Below are positions 1 through 7,797 of a stretch of DNA of 64,000 nt, piece after piece. Location: contig NZ_JBHUEE010000005.1 of the NCBI RefSeq assembly GCF_042680605.1, forward strand, positions 1-64,000, read 5' to 3'. The DNA comes from Allobogoriella deserti. GTDB taxonomy: Bacteria; Actinomycetota; Actinomycetes; Actinomycetales; Actinomycetaceae. Each line of letters opens with the position of its first letter. The first letter of the stretch is position 1. A model generated the notes under the pieces. The model searched no databases. It saw only the letters and a list, made by a program, of their open reading frames with translations, and had not been told where the DNA came from. The translations under genes and the position numbers were made by a program.

Positions 1-51
1 GCGCGAGCGTGTGGGAGAGCAGGACACCGCCGTACACACACGTTAAATATC

Positions 52-116
52 CGAGAAGGGTCCCGGGAAAGGGGGGGTACCGCACACCGCGGCCCCCCGC
101 CCCGGGGCCCTTCTCG
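52..116. terminator. Long hairpin upstream of ilvD
   Basis: Bases 52-67 pair with 101-116 over 16 positions with one G-U wobble, and an inner G run (71-76) can pair with a C run (93-98). No T tract follows on the plus strand. On the minus strand the stem is followed by the T-rich bases gatattta. It may end a gene outside the window or stop transcription in both directions. The rest of 1-266 shows no supported gene apart from the ilvD promoter. Confidence 0.5.
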
Positions 117-254
117 CGTTCCAGCCCGGCTCCCTCACACCCCAAACCCGAAAACCAGGCAGGCGTCGCCCCGCTGCAATAGGGGCTCAGCGCTGCTCTG
201 CTGTCTGCTTCGTCCGCACTTCGGCCACGGCGCCGGTGCGTTGGAGTGTCGTCC

Positions 255-260
255 TAGACT
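255..260 (+). promoter_or_regulatory. ilvD -10 element (leaderless)
   Basis: TAGACT ends 6 nt before the ilvD ATG, which puts the expected transcription start on or next to the start codon. No convincing -35 or Shine-Dalgarno is present. The spacing matches many other starts in this window. Confidence 0.5.
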
Positions 261-266
261 CGCGGT

Positions 267-1976
267 ATGAGCACGGACGCGACGGAATCACCCGACATCA
301 AGCCGCGGAGCCGCACGGTGACCGACGGCCTCGGGGCCACGGCCGCGCGCGGGATGCTGCGCGCCGTCGGAATGGACGACGAGGACTTCCGCAAGCCGCA
401 GATCGGCATCGCGAGCTCGTGGAACGAGATCACGCCGTGCAACCTCTCGCTCGACCGCCTCGCCCAGGCCGCCAAGGACGGCGTGCACGGTGGGGGCGGT
501 TTCCCGCTCCAGTTCGGCACGATCTCGGTCTCTGATGGGATCTCGATGGGGCACGAGGGGATGCATTTTTCTCTCGTCTCGCGCGACCTCATCGCCGACT
601 CGGTCGAGACTGTCATGATGGCCGAGCGGCTCGACGGTTCGATCTTGCTGGCTGGATGCGACAAGTCGCTGCCCGGCATGCTCATGGCCGCCGCGAGGCT
701 CGACTTGGCCAGTGTGTTCGTCTATGCCGGCTCGATCATGCCCGGCTGGGTCAAGCTGAGTGACGGCACCGAGAAGGCGGTGACGATCATCGACGCCTTC
801 GAGGCGGTCGGCGCGTGCAGTCGGGGGCTGATGAGCGAGGAGGACGTCGACCGGATCGAGCGCGCCATCTGCCCCGGTGAAGGTGCCTGCGGCGGCTACT
901 ACACGGCGAACACGATGGCCACCGTCGCCGAAGCGATGGGGATGTCCATCCCGGGGTCCGCGTCACCGCCCTCGGCCGACCGCCGTCGTGACGCGGCCGC
1001 CCGCCAGGCCGGCACGGCCGTGGTGAGCATGCTCCGGCAGGGCATCACGGCCCGGGACATCATGACGAAGAAGGCGTTCGAGAACGCCATCGCCGTGGTG
1101 CAGGCCTTCGGCGGTTCGACCAACGCCGTGCTCCACCTGCTCGCGATCGCCCACGAGGCGGAGGTCGATCTCACCCTGGACGACTTCGCCCGTATCGGCG
1201 CGAAGGTGCCACACATCGCCGACCTCAAGCCCTACGGCCAGTACGTCATGAACGACGTCGACCGGGTCGGCGGCATCCAGGTCGTCATGAAGCAGCTCCT
1301 CGACGCCGGGATCCTGCACGGTGACTGCATGACCGTGACCGGGAAGACCGTCGCGGAGAACCTCGAGGTGCTTCGTCCGGCCGACCCGGACGGAGAGGTT
1401 CTGCGCACCGCCGCCGACCCGGTCGCGCCCACCGGTGGGCTGACCGTGCTGCATGGCACGCTCGCCCCTGAGGGAGCGGTCGTGAAGTCCGCAGGCTTCG
1501 AGGAGGACGTCTTCGAGGGCACGGCCCGCGTGTTCGAACGTGAGCAGCATGCCCTCGACGCGCTTGCCGACGGCACCATCACGCACGGCGACGTCGTCAT
1601 CATCCGGTACGAGGGACCCAAGGGCGGACCGGGGATGCGCGAGATGCTCGCGATCACGGGCGCTATCAAGGGCGCCGGACTCGGCAAGGACGTCCTGCTC
1701 ATGACCGACGGCCGCTTCTCCGGGGGCACCACCGGGCTCTGCGTGGGCCACATCGCCCCTGAGGCGGTCGACGGCGGCCCGATCGCGTTCGTACAGAACG
1801 GCGACCGCATCCGCCTGGACGTGGCCTCCGGAACACTCGACCTGCTTGTCGAGCCGGCCGAGCTGGAACGCCGTCGGCAAGGCTGGCGGCCCCTGCCGCC
1901 GTCGTTCACCAAGGGCGTGCTGGGCAAGTACGCCAAGCTCGTCAAATCCGCGTCTCGAGGGGCCATCCTCGAGTAG
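267..1976 (+). CDS. ilvD: Dihydroxy-acid dehydratase
   Basis: Cytoplasmic Fe-S enzyme that dehydrates 2,3-dihydroxy-3-methylbutanoate and 2,3-dihydroxy-3-methylpentanoate to the keto-acid precursors of valine/leucine and isoleucine. At 569 residues it is a full-length IlvD/Edd-family protein. The LAGCDKSLPG segment carries a cluster Cys at residue 131, and CPGEGACGGYYTANTM carries a second conserved Cys. The ATG is preceded by TAGACT at 6 nt and lacks a Shine-Dalgarno, so it is probably translated from a leaderless mRNA. It is transcribed separately from ilvBNC, about 950 bp downstream, with an unrelated dehydratase/VOC gene between. Confidence 0.96.
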   Translation: MSTDATESPDIKPRSRTVTDGLGATAARGMLRAVGMDDEDFRKPQIGIASSWNEITPCNLSLDRLAQAAKDGVHGGGGFPLQFGTISVSDGISMGHEGMHFSLVSRDLIADSVETVMMAERLDGSILLAGCDKSLPGMLMAAARLDLASVFVYAGSIMPGWVKLSDGTEKAVTIIDAFEAVGACSRGLMSEEDVDRIERAICPGEGACGGYYTANTMATVAEAMGMSIPGSASPPSADRRRDAAARQAGTAVVSMLRQGITARDIMTKKAFENAIAVVQAFGGSTNAVLHLLAIAHEAEVDLTLDDFARIGAKVPHIADLKPYGQYVMNDVDRVGGIQVVMKQLLDAGILHGDCMTVTGKTVAENLEVLRPADPDGEVLRTAADPVAPTGGLTVLHGTLAPEGAVVKSAGFEEDVFEGTARVFEREQHALDALADGTITHGDVVIIRYEGPKGGPGMREMLAITGAIKGAGLGKDVLLMTDGRFSGGTTGLCVGHIAPEAVDGGPIAFVQNGDRIRLDVASGTLDLLVEPAELERRRQGWRPLPPSFTKGVLGKYAKLVKSASRGAILE

Positions 1977-2035
1977 TGGAGCCCGACGGCGCGCGTGCCC
2001 TCGACGGCGCCGGGCGGCCGTGCGAGCATGCCCTT

Positions 2036-2695
2036 ATGGCAACGGTGCTCTCGCCCGGCGAGGTCGAGTCCCGTCCGTCTCTCGCGGACTGGCGGGTGCT
2101 GGACGGGCGCCTGGCGGCCAGCTTCCGGAGCCGAACCATGGTCCGCGGAGCCGAGTTCGTCTCGCGCGTGGTCGATGTCGCGGAGGCCCTGAATCACCAC
2201 CCGGATCTCGACCTCCGCTTCGCCCGGGTGCATCTCACCCTCGTGACGCACAGCGCCGGCGGGCTCACCGAGCGCGACGTCGCTCTCGCAGAACGGATCT
2301 CGGAACTTGCCCGCGACATGGACGTCCCGGCGGAGCCGGCCCGGTGCAGGTCCCTTGCCTTCGCGCTGCCGGCCGACGACGCGAGTGCCGTCGCACCCTT
2401 CTGGCAGGCCGTCCTCGGCCATCGCACGGCTGAAGGCTCCAAGCCGGTCGAGCTCAACGATCGGGACGGGCGACTGCCGCCGGTGCGCTTGGTCGGCACC
2501 GGCCCGGGAGGGAGACCGTGCCTCGAGATCCACGTGGCGGGAGAGACCCTCGAGGACCGGGTGGCGCAGGCGACGAAGGCCGGCGGTCGGATCGTGGACG
2601 AGGCCGGGATGCCGGCACGCGTCGTGCTCGCCGACGCCGGGGGAAACCTCGCCAGCCTGCACACGACTCGTGCGTCCCACAAGTCGAACTCGTGA
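2036..2695 (+). CDS. Pterin-4a-carbinolamine dehydratase fused to a glyoxalase/VOC domain
   Basis: Residues about 1-95 resemble pterin-4a-carbinolamine dehydratases: the LNHHPDLDL motif followed by VHLTLVTHSAGGLTERD matches the HHP...TH..GGLT catalytic signature. Residues about 105-219 look like a glyoxalase-like VOC half (LAFALPADD..., ending in VVLADAGGNLASLH). This two-domain layout is known in actinobacteria, but the physiological substrate is not established. A reading frame extends to 1976, but ATG 2036 is preferred because GAGCAT ends 6 nt upstream, the window's leaderless spacing. Its placement between ilvD and the ilvB leader has no evident pathway logic. Confidence 0.8.
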   Translation: MATVLSPGEVESRPSLADWRVLDGRLAASFRSRTMVRGAEFVSRVVDVAEALNHHPDLDLRFARVHLTLVTHSAGGLTERDVALAERISELARDMDVPAEPARCRSLAFALPADDASAVAPFWQAVLGHRTAEGSKPVELNDRDGRLPPVRLVGTGPGGRPCLEIHVAGETLEDRVAQATKAGGRIVDEAGMPARVVLADAGGNLASLHTTRASHKSNS

Positions 2696-2724
2696 TCCAC
2701 GATATGAGAGATCCTGGCTCGAGG

Positions 2725-2753
2725 ATGACGACGGGGCCGACACGGTCTATGGT
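2725..2753 (+). promoter_or_regulatory. ilvBNC promoter
   Basis: ATGACG (2725-2730) and TATGGT (2748-2753) are separated by 17 nt. Transcription would start about 2760, so the leader-peptide ATG at 2761 would be at the extreme 5' end of the RNA. Confidence 0.6.
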
Positions 2754-2760
2754 TCATGTC

Positions 2761-2793
2761 ATGCAGCACCACCAGCTCGTAGTACTTAGCTAG
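2761..2793 (+). CDS. ilvB leader peptide (MQHHQLVVLS)
   Basis: A ten-codon ORF with consecutive Leu-Val-Val-Leu codons just before its stop. It sits 7 nt after a -10 hexamer and immediately before a pause-type hairpin and an intrinsic terminator. This is the classical architecture of ribosome-mediated attenuation: slow translation at Leu/Val codons would favour read-through into ilvBNC. Its TAG stop is the first three bases of the next stem. Too short for codon statistics; the assignment rests on composition and context. Confidence 0.85.
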   Translation: MQHHQLVVLS

Positions 2794-2830
2794 CGCGCAC
2801 CCGCTCGCTGGGCGACTGGGCTGCGCGCTA
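2791..2830 (+). promoter_or_regulatory. Pause-type hairpin of the ilvB leader
   Basis: TAGCGCGC (2791-2798) pairs perfectly with GCGCGCTA (2823-2830). The left arm contains the leader stop codon, so a ribosome stalled on the Leu/Val codons would prevent this stem from forming. The loop holds CACCCGCTCG (2798-2807), which recurs in the cimA leader. Confidence 0.7.
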
Positions 2831-2868
2831 CCCCTCGGGATCCCGGGTCACGGGACGAGGGGTTTTTT
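2831..2868 (+). terminator. ilvB attenuator terminator
   Basis: CCCCTCG (2831-2837) pairs with CGAGGGG (2856-2862), with an inner 5-bp stem (2841-2845 with 2851-2855), followed directly by six T residues (2863-2868). It lies between the leader peptide and ilvB and is one of the clearest intrinsic terminators in the window. Confidence 0.88.
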
Positions 2869-2923
2869 CATGCCCAGGCACTCTTCCGGACCGAGACCGC
2901 GACCACACCAAGGGAGGCCACAG

Positions 2924-4777
2924 ATGGCCCAGGCACCGCACCCGGCGCCGCCACGTCCCGCCGCACCCACCGCGGCTGCCGACACGGTGACGCCGTCGGT
3001 AGCGTCCCGTCCGGCGGCGCGCATCACCGAGCCCTCCACCGGCGCGCGCAATGTGATCCGCGCACTGGAGGAGCAGGGTGTCGACACGATCTTCGGCATG
3101 CCCGGTGGTGCGATCCTGCCCACCTACGACCCGCTGTTCGACTCCACCAAGCTGCGCCACATCCTCGTCCGCCATGAGCAGGGCGCCGGGCACGCCGCGA
3201 GCGGCTACGCGTCGGCGACGGGCAAGGTCGGCGTCTGCATGGCCACGTCCGGGCCCGGTGCCACGAACCTCGTGACCGCGTTGGCGGACGCCCACATGGA
3301 CTCCGTCCCGGTCGTGGCGGTTACCGGGCAGGTGGGGGCCAGTGCCATCGGCACCGATGCCTTCCAGGAGGCGGACATCGTCGGCGCCACGATGCCGATC
3401 ACCAAGCACTCCTTCCTCGTCACCGACGCCTCGGAGATTCCGGCACGGATTGCCGAGGCGTTCCACATCGCCTCGACGGGGCGTCCAGGACCGGTCCTGG
3501 TGGATGTGGCCAAGTCCGCCCAGCAGGCCGAGGCGGACTTCGTCTGGCCGCCGCAGATGGACCTGCCCGGCTACCGCCCGGTGACCAAGCCGCACGCACG
3601 GCAGATCCGGGAGGCCGCTCGGTTGCTGGCGACCGCTCGCCGGCCGGTGCTGTACATCGGCGGGGGAGCGATCCGCGCGCAGGCGCACGCGGAACTGCTC
3701 GAGCTGGTCAACCTCTCGGGCGCGGCTGTGGTCACCACGTTGATGGCCCGCGGCGTCGTGCCCGACTCCCATCCCCAGCACCTCGGTATGCCTGGGATGC
3801 ACGGCTCCGTGCCGGCGGTCGCCTCGCTGCAGATGGCCGACCTCGTGGTCGCTCTCGGCGCGCGGTTCGACGATCGTGTCACCGGACAGCTCGACAGCTT
3901 CGCACCGAAGGCCACCATCGTCCACGCGGACATCGACCCGGCCGAGATCTCCAAGAACCGCACCGCGGACGTGCCGATCGTCGGTGACCTGCGCGAGGTC
4001 GCGGCAGATCTGACCACAGCCTTGCAGGCCGCCCAGGCCCAGCACGGGCGCCCCGATCTGGAGGGCTGGTGGCACCAGCTCGACGATCTGCGGACCACCT
4101 ACCCGCTCGGCTGGACTCCCACGGAGGACGGCCTCATGGCTCCGCAGCACGTCATCTCGCGGCTCGGTGAGATCTCCGGGCCGGAGAGCATCTACGTCGC
4201 AGGCGTCGGCCAGCACCAGATGTGGGCGGCGCAGTTCATCCGCTACGAGCACCCACGGACCTGGCTGAACTCCGGTGGTCTGGGCACCATGGGGTACTCG
4301 GTGCCGGCGGCGATGGGCGCGAAGGTCGGCCGCCCGGACGCGACCGTGTGGGCGATCGACGGTGACGGCTGCTTCCAGATGACCAATCAGGAACTCGCCA
4401 CGTGCGCGCTCGAGGGCATCCCCATCAAGGTCGCGCTGATCAACAACTCCTCCCTGGGGATGGTCCGCCAGTGGCAGACCCTGTTTTACGACGGACGGTA
4501 CGCACACACCGACTTGCACACCGGGCACGAGACCCGGCAGATCCCCGACTTCGTCAAGCTCGCCGAGGCCTACGGTTGCGTCGGGCTCCGGTGCGAGTCG
4601 ACGGCCGACGTCGACGCCACCATCAAACGCGCCGAGGAGATCGACGATCAGCCCGTCGTCGTCGACTTCGTCGTCAGTCGGGACGCCATGGTCTGGCCGA
4701 TGGTCGCCGCAGGCGTGAGTAACGACGACATCCAGTACGCCAAGGGCATCACCCCCGAATGGGACCGAGACGAATGA
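2924..4777 (+). CDS. ilvB: Acetolactate synthase, large (catalytic) subunit
   Basis: ThDP-dependent enzyme joining two pyruvates to acetolactate, or pyruvate with 2-ketobutyrate to acetohydroxybutyrate; first common step of valine/leucine/isoleucine synthesis. At 617 residues it has the usual three domains. The catalytic ThDP-activating Glu is E85 in RHEQGAGHAASGYA, and the ThDP/Mg motif runs from GDGCFQMTNQEL to ALINN near residues 480-510. The start is ATG 2924, preceded by AGGGAGG (2911-2917) at ideal spacing; an in-frame ATG at 2870 lies against the attenuator T tract and is unlikely. Expression should depend on read-through of the attenuator. Confidence 0.96.
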   Translation: MAQAPHPAPPRPAAPTAAADTVTPSVASRPAARITEPSTGARNVIRALEEQGVDTIFGMPGGAILPTYDPLFDSTKLRHILVRHEQGAGHAASGYASATGKVGVCMATSGPGATNLVTALADAHMDSVPVVAVTGQVGASAIGTDAFQEADIVGATMPITKHSFLVTDASEIPARIAEAFHIASTGRPGPVLVDVAKSAQQAEADFVWPPQMDLPGYRPVTKPHARQIREAARLLATARRPVLYIGGGAIRAQAHAELLELVNLSGAAVVTTLMARGVVPDSHPQHLGMPGMHGSVPAVASLQMADLVVALGARFDDRVTGQLDSFAPKATIVHADIDPAEISKNRTADVPIVGDLREVAADLTTALQAAQAQHGRPDLEGWWHQLDDLRTTYPLGWTPTEDGLMAPQHVISRLGEISGPESIYVAGVGQHQMWAAQFIRYEHPRTWLNSGGLGTMGYSVPAAMGAKVGRPDATVWAIDGDGCFQMTNQELATCALEGIPIKVALINNSSLGMVRQWQTLFYDGRYAHTDLHTGHETRQIPDFVKLAEAYGCVGLRCESTADVDATIKRAEEIDDQPVVVDFVVSRDAMVWPMVAAGVSNDDIQYAKGITPEWDRDE

Positions 4778-4812
4778 GCGGTACGAGCGCGCGAGCGAGG
4801 AGCGATCGATGA
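4774..4812 (+). CDS. 12-codon linker mini-ORF between ilvB and ilvN
   Basis: An ATG at 4774 overlaps the ilvB stop as ATGA. The 12-residue frame (MSGTSARARSDR) ends in a TGA at 4810-4812 that overlaps the ilvN ATG, again as ATGA. The nucleotide sequence includes the GAGGAGC Shine-Dalgarno for ilvN. It probably acts as a translational-coupling relay rather than encoding a functional peptide; no family was recognised. Confidence 0.4.
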   Translation: MSGTSARARSDR

Positions 4813-5336
4813 GCACCAGGCACACCCTCTCCGTGCTGGTGGAGAACAAGCCGGGCGTCCTGACCCGCGTCTCGGCCCTGTTCGCCAGGCGGGCGTTCAA
4901 CATCCACTCCCTGGCGGTCGGCCCCACCGAACATCCGGAGATCTCGCGGATCACCGTGGTCGTCGATGCGGCCGAGGCGCCGTTGGAGCAGGTGACCAAG
5001 CAGCTGCACAAGCTGGTCAACGTGCTGAAGATCGTCGAGCTCGACCCCGAGCACTCGGTCCAGCGTGAGCTGCTGCTCGTCAAGGTCAGGGCAGACGACT
5101 CCTCGCGCACCGCCGTGCTTCAGGTGGTCGAGTTGTTCCGGGCGCACGTGGTCGACGTCGCTCCCGACGCTGTGACCATCGAGGCGACCGGGTCGGAGAA
5201 CAAGATCCGGGCGCTGCTGACCGCGCTCGAGCCGCACGGCGTGCGGGAGATCGTCCAGTCCGGTGCCGTGGCGATCGCCCGCGGGCCCCGTTCCATGACC
5301 GACCGGGCGCACGAGAAGGCCGTCCGGTCCGCCTGA
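4809..5336 (+). CDS. ilvN: Acetolactate synthase, small (regulatory) subunit
   Basis: Regulatory subunit that stimulates IlvB and gives valine feedback sensitivity. Residues 1-80 form an ACT domain starting HTLSVLVENKPGVLTRVSALF; residues 85-165 are the C-terminal ALS_ss_C domain. The 175-residue length is normal. GAGGAGC lies upstream at suitable spacing, and the start is linked to ilvB through the mini-ORF at 4774. It is the second gene of the attenuator-controlled ilvBNC unit. Confidence 0.95.
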   Translation: MSTRHTLSVLVENKPGVLTRVSALFARRAFNIHSLAVGPTEHPEISRITVVVDAAEAPLEQVTKQLHKLVNVLKIVELDPEHSVQRELLLVKVRADDSSRTAVLQVVELFRAHVVDVAPDAVTIEATGSENKIRALLTALEPHGVREIVQSGAVAIARGPRSMTDRAHEKAVRSA

Positions 5337-5348
5337 GCACATCCACCC

Positions 5349-5368
5349 GCCGTGCGTCACCGCACGGC
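5349..5368 (+). other. Perfect hairpin between ilvN and ilvC
   Basis: GCCGTGCG (5349-5356) pairs with CGCACGGC (5361-5368) around a 4-nt loop. No T tract follows, so it is more likely an RNA stability or processing element inside the operon than a terminator. Confidence 0.5.
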
Positions 5369-5394
5369 ACCACCCCGAGAGAAGGAGATTCACC

Positions 5395-6423
5395 GTGGCC
5401 GAGCTGTACTACGACGACGACGCCGACCTGTCCCTCATCCAGTCCAAGAAGGTCGCCATCGTCGGCTACGGCAGCCAGGGGCACGCCCATGCCCTGAACC
5501 TGCGCGACTCCGGCGTCGACGTCGTCGTGGGGCTGCGGGAGGGTTCCTCCTCGTGGTCCAAGGCCGAGGAGCAGGGGCTGGCCGTCGCCACCGTGGCGGA
5601 CGCGGTGGCCGCGGCCGACGTCGTCATGATCCTCGCCCCCGACCAGGTCCAGCGGACCCTCTACAGCGAGCAGATCGAACCCAACCTCAAGCCGGACGCG
5701 GCGCTGTTCTTCGCGCACGGCTTCAACATCCGCTACGGGTACATCGCGCCGTCCGCGGGCCACGACATCTGCATGGTCGCGCCGAAGGGCCCCGGGCACA
5801 CGGTGCGCCGGGAATTCGAGGCCGGCCGAGGCGTGCCGGTCATCGTGGCCGTGGAGCAGGACGCCTCCGGGCAGGGGTGGGCGTTGGCCTTGTCCTACGC
5901 CAAGGCGATCGGTGGGCTGCGGGCCGCCGGCATCAAGACCACGTTCACCGAGGAGACCGAGACCGACCTCTTCGGTGAGCAGACGGTGCTCTGCGGTGGT
6001 GTGACGGCGCTGATCCAGTCCGGGTTCGAGACACTCACCGAGGCCGGCTACCAGCCCGAGGTCGCCTACTTCGAGGTGCTGCACGAGATGAAGCTCATCG
6101 TCGACCTCATGTGGGAGGGCGGCATCTCCAAGATGCGCTGGTCGATCTCCGACACCGCGGAGTACGGGGACTACGTCTCCGGTCCCCGCGTCATCACGCC
6201 CGAGGTCAAGGAGCGGATGAAGGAGGTCCTCGCGGACATCCAGTCCGGCGCGTTCGCCGACCGGTTCATCTCCGACCAGGACGCGGGTGGCCCGGAGTTC
6301 AAGGAGCTGCGCACCCGCGGTGAGCAGCACTCGATCGAGACCACGGGCCGCGAGCTGCGCAAGCTCTTCGCCTGGACCGAGACCCGCGACCAGGACTACA
6401 CCGAGGGAAGCGTCGCGCGGTAG
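5395..6423 (+). CDS. ilvC: Ketol-acid reductoisomerase (class I)
   Basis: NADPH- and Mg-dependent isomerisation and reduction of acetolactate or acetohydroxybutyrate to the dihydroxy acids used by IlvD. The 342-residue length is the short class I form. A Rossmann nucleotide-binding motif GYGSQGHAHALNLRDSG lies near residues 23-40, and the C-terminal knotted domain contains the metal-binding region around the YFEVLHEMKLIVDLMWEGG stretch. The start is GTG 5395, preceded by GAAGGAG at good spacing. Last gene of ilvBNC; a large hairpin follows. Confidence 0.96.
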   Translation: MAELYYDDDADLSLIQSKKVAIVGYGSQGHAHALNLRDSGVDVVVGLREGSSSWSKAEEQGLAVATVADAVAAADVVMILAPDQVQRTLYSEQIEPNLKPDAALFFAHGFNIRYGYIAPSAGHDICMVAPKGPGHTVRREFEAGRGVPVIVAVEQDASGQGWALALSYAKAIGGLRAAGIKTTFTEETETDLFGEQTVLCGGVTALIQSGFETLTEAGYQPEVAYFEVLHEMKLIVDLMWEGGISKMRWSISDTAEYGDYVSGPRVITPEVKERMKEVLADIQSGAFADRFISDQDAGGPEFKELRTRGEQHSIETTGRELRKLFAWTETRDQDYTEGSVAR

Positions 6424-6433
6424 CCGCGGGGCC

Positions 6434-6477
6434 GGGTGGAGAGAGCTGTCACGACAGCGCCGGCGTTCTCTCCACCC
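6434..6477 (+). terminator. Putative ilvBNC terminator
   Basis: GGGTGGAGAGA (6434-6444) pairs perfectly with TCTCTCCACCC (6467-6477), enclosing a second small inverted repeat. No T run follows, as is common for GC-rich actinobacterial terminators. Confidence 0.6.
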
Positions 6478-6603
6478 GCCCTCTCCACCCGCCGGCGTCC
6501 CGAGGGGACGGACCGGCTCGGGCAGTGTCGGCAGGGTGGAGCCCGGTGACCGCAAAGTGAGACCGCCGTCCCAGATGGTGACGGCCGACGATAGGGTGCA
6601 GAC

Positions 6604-7659
6604 ATGACGCGGACGATCGACCTGGCCGTTATCGCAGGTGACGGCATCGGACCGGAGGTCGTGGCTGAAGGGCTGAAGGTGCTCGAGGCCGCGGTTTCCG
6701 ACTCGGGCGTGTCCGTCTCGACCACCGAACTCGACCTCGGGGCGAAGCGGTGGCACGCCACCGGCGAGACGCTCACCGATGCCGATCTGGAGACCATCCG
6801 CGGGCACGACGCCATCCTCCTCGGTGCGATCGGTGATCCGACTGTGCCGTCCGGTGTGCTCGAGCGTGGGCTGCTGCTCAAGCTGCGCTTCGCGCTCGAG
6901 CACTACGTCAACCTGAGGCCCTCCACGCTCTTCCCCGGCGTGAGGACCCCGCTGGCCGATCCCGGTGAGGTCGACTTCGTCGTCGTGCGTGAGGGCACCG
7001 AGGGCCCGTACGTCGGCAACGGCGGAGCGATCCGGGTGGGGACGCCGCACGAGGTGGCCAACGAGGTCTCGGTGAACACGGCCTACGGTGTCGAGCGGGT
7101 GGTGCGCGACGCGTTCGCGCGGGCGCAGGCGCGGCCGCGCAGGAAGCTCACACTGGTCCACAAGCACAACGTTCTCGTCCACGCGGGCCATTTGTGGCGC
7201 CGGACCGTGGAGACGGTCGCCACCGAGTACCCCGAGGTCAGCGTCGACTATGCCCACGTGGACGCCGCGACCATCTACCTGGTCACCGATCCTGGACGGT
7301 TCGACGTGATCGTCACCGACAACCTCTTCGGTGACATCCTCACCGACCTCGCCGCCGCCATCACCGGCGGCATCGGACTGGCCGCGTCCGGCAACATCAA
7401 CCCCGACCGGTCGGCGCCGTCCATGTTCGAGCCGGTGCACGGCTCCGCGCCCGACATCGCGGGTACCGGAACCGCCGACCCGACGGCGACGGTGCTCTCC
7501 GTGGGACTACTGCTGGAGCACCTCGGCCTGAGCGAGGAGTCCGCACGGGTGGCCCGGGCGGTCTCCGAGGACCTTGCCGCACGCGACGGCAGCCCTCGAA
7601 CCACCACCCAGGTCGGGGACGCCCTGGCCGCCCGCGTCGGCGCACGAGTATCCAGCTGA
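6604..7659 (+). CDS. leuB: 3-isopropylmalate dehydrogenase
   Basis: Oxidatively decarboxylates 3-isopropylmalate to 2-ketoisocaproate in leucine synthesis, using NAD and a divalent metal. The 351 residues show the family hallmarks: VIAGDGIGPEV at the N-terminus, the substrate-binding REGTEGPYVGNGG region, and VIVTDNLFGDILTDLAA with the metal-binding Asp residues. TAGGGT (6592-6597) ends 6 nt before the ATG, with no clear Shine-Dalgarno, indicating a leaderless start. It is separate from leuCD, which lie 20 kb away. Because cimA is also present, LeuB could additionally oxidise the citramalate-derived intermediate on the way to 2-ketobutyrate; that is inference. Confidence 0.95.
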   Translation: MTRTIDLAVIAGDGIGPEVVAEGLKVLEAAVSDSGVSVSTTELDLGAKRWHATGETLTDADLETIRGHDAILLGAIGDPTVPSGVLERGLLLKLRFALEHYVNLRPSTLFPGVRTPLADPGEVDFVVVREGTEGPYVGNGGAIRVGTPHEVANEVSVNTAYGVERVVRDAFARAQARPRRKLTLVHKHNVLVHAGHLWRRTVETVATEYPEVSVDYAHVDAATIYLVTDPGRFDVIVTDNLFGDILTDLAAAITGGIGLAASGNINPDRSAPSMFEPVHGSAPDIAGTGTADPTATVLSVGLLLEHLGLSEESARVARAVSEDLAARDGSPRTTTQVGDALAARVGARVSS

Positions 7660-7751
7660 GCCGCGCGGCCGTGCCCGGCCGCGCCGACGATCCGCGGGCA
7701 CCGCAGCCCGCCTACCGTCCCGGTCGCCGCACACCCGGCGGCCGACGGCGA

Positions 7752-7757
7752 TACCGT
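7752..7757 (+). promoter_or_regulatory. Possible ilvE -10 element
   Basis: TACCGT lies 40 nt before the ilvE ATG, which would give a short 5' UTR. No good -35 is visible. Confidence 0.3.
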
Positions 7758-7797
7758 CCCCTCAGCAGATCTGACGCGAAGAAGGGCCTCGCCCACC

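Noticed and set aside
1..266. A gene or leader peptide in the bases before ilvD
   Set aside because: Only a hairpin and a -10 element are visible; no short ORF with branched-chain codons could be supported, unlike ilvB and cimA.
2870..2923. Upstream ATG start for ilvB at 2870
   Set aside because: It lies in the attenuator T tract with no ribosome-binding site, while ATG 2924 has AGGGAGG at ideal spacing.
2828..5110. Long minus-strand open frame opposite ilvB/ilvN, and similar long antisense frames elsewhere (for example 5086-7440 and 33051-36365)
   Set aside because: These are shadow frames of real genes in a GC-rich genome: composition is Arg/Gly/Asp-rich and low in hydrophobics, no motif is recognised, and no ribosome-binding site or promoter supports them.
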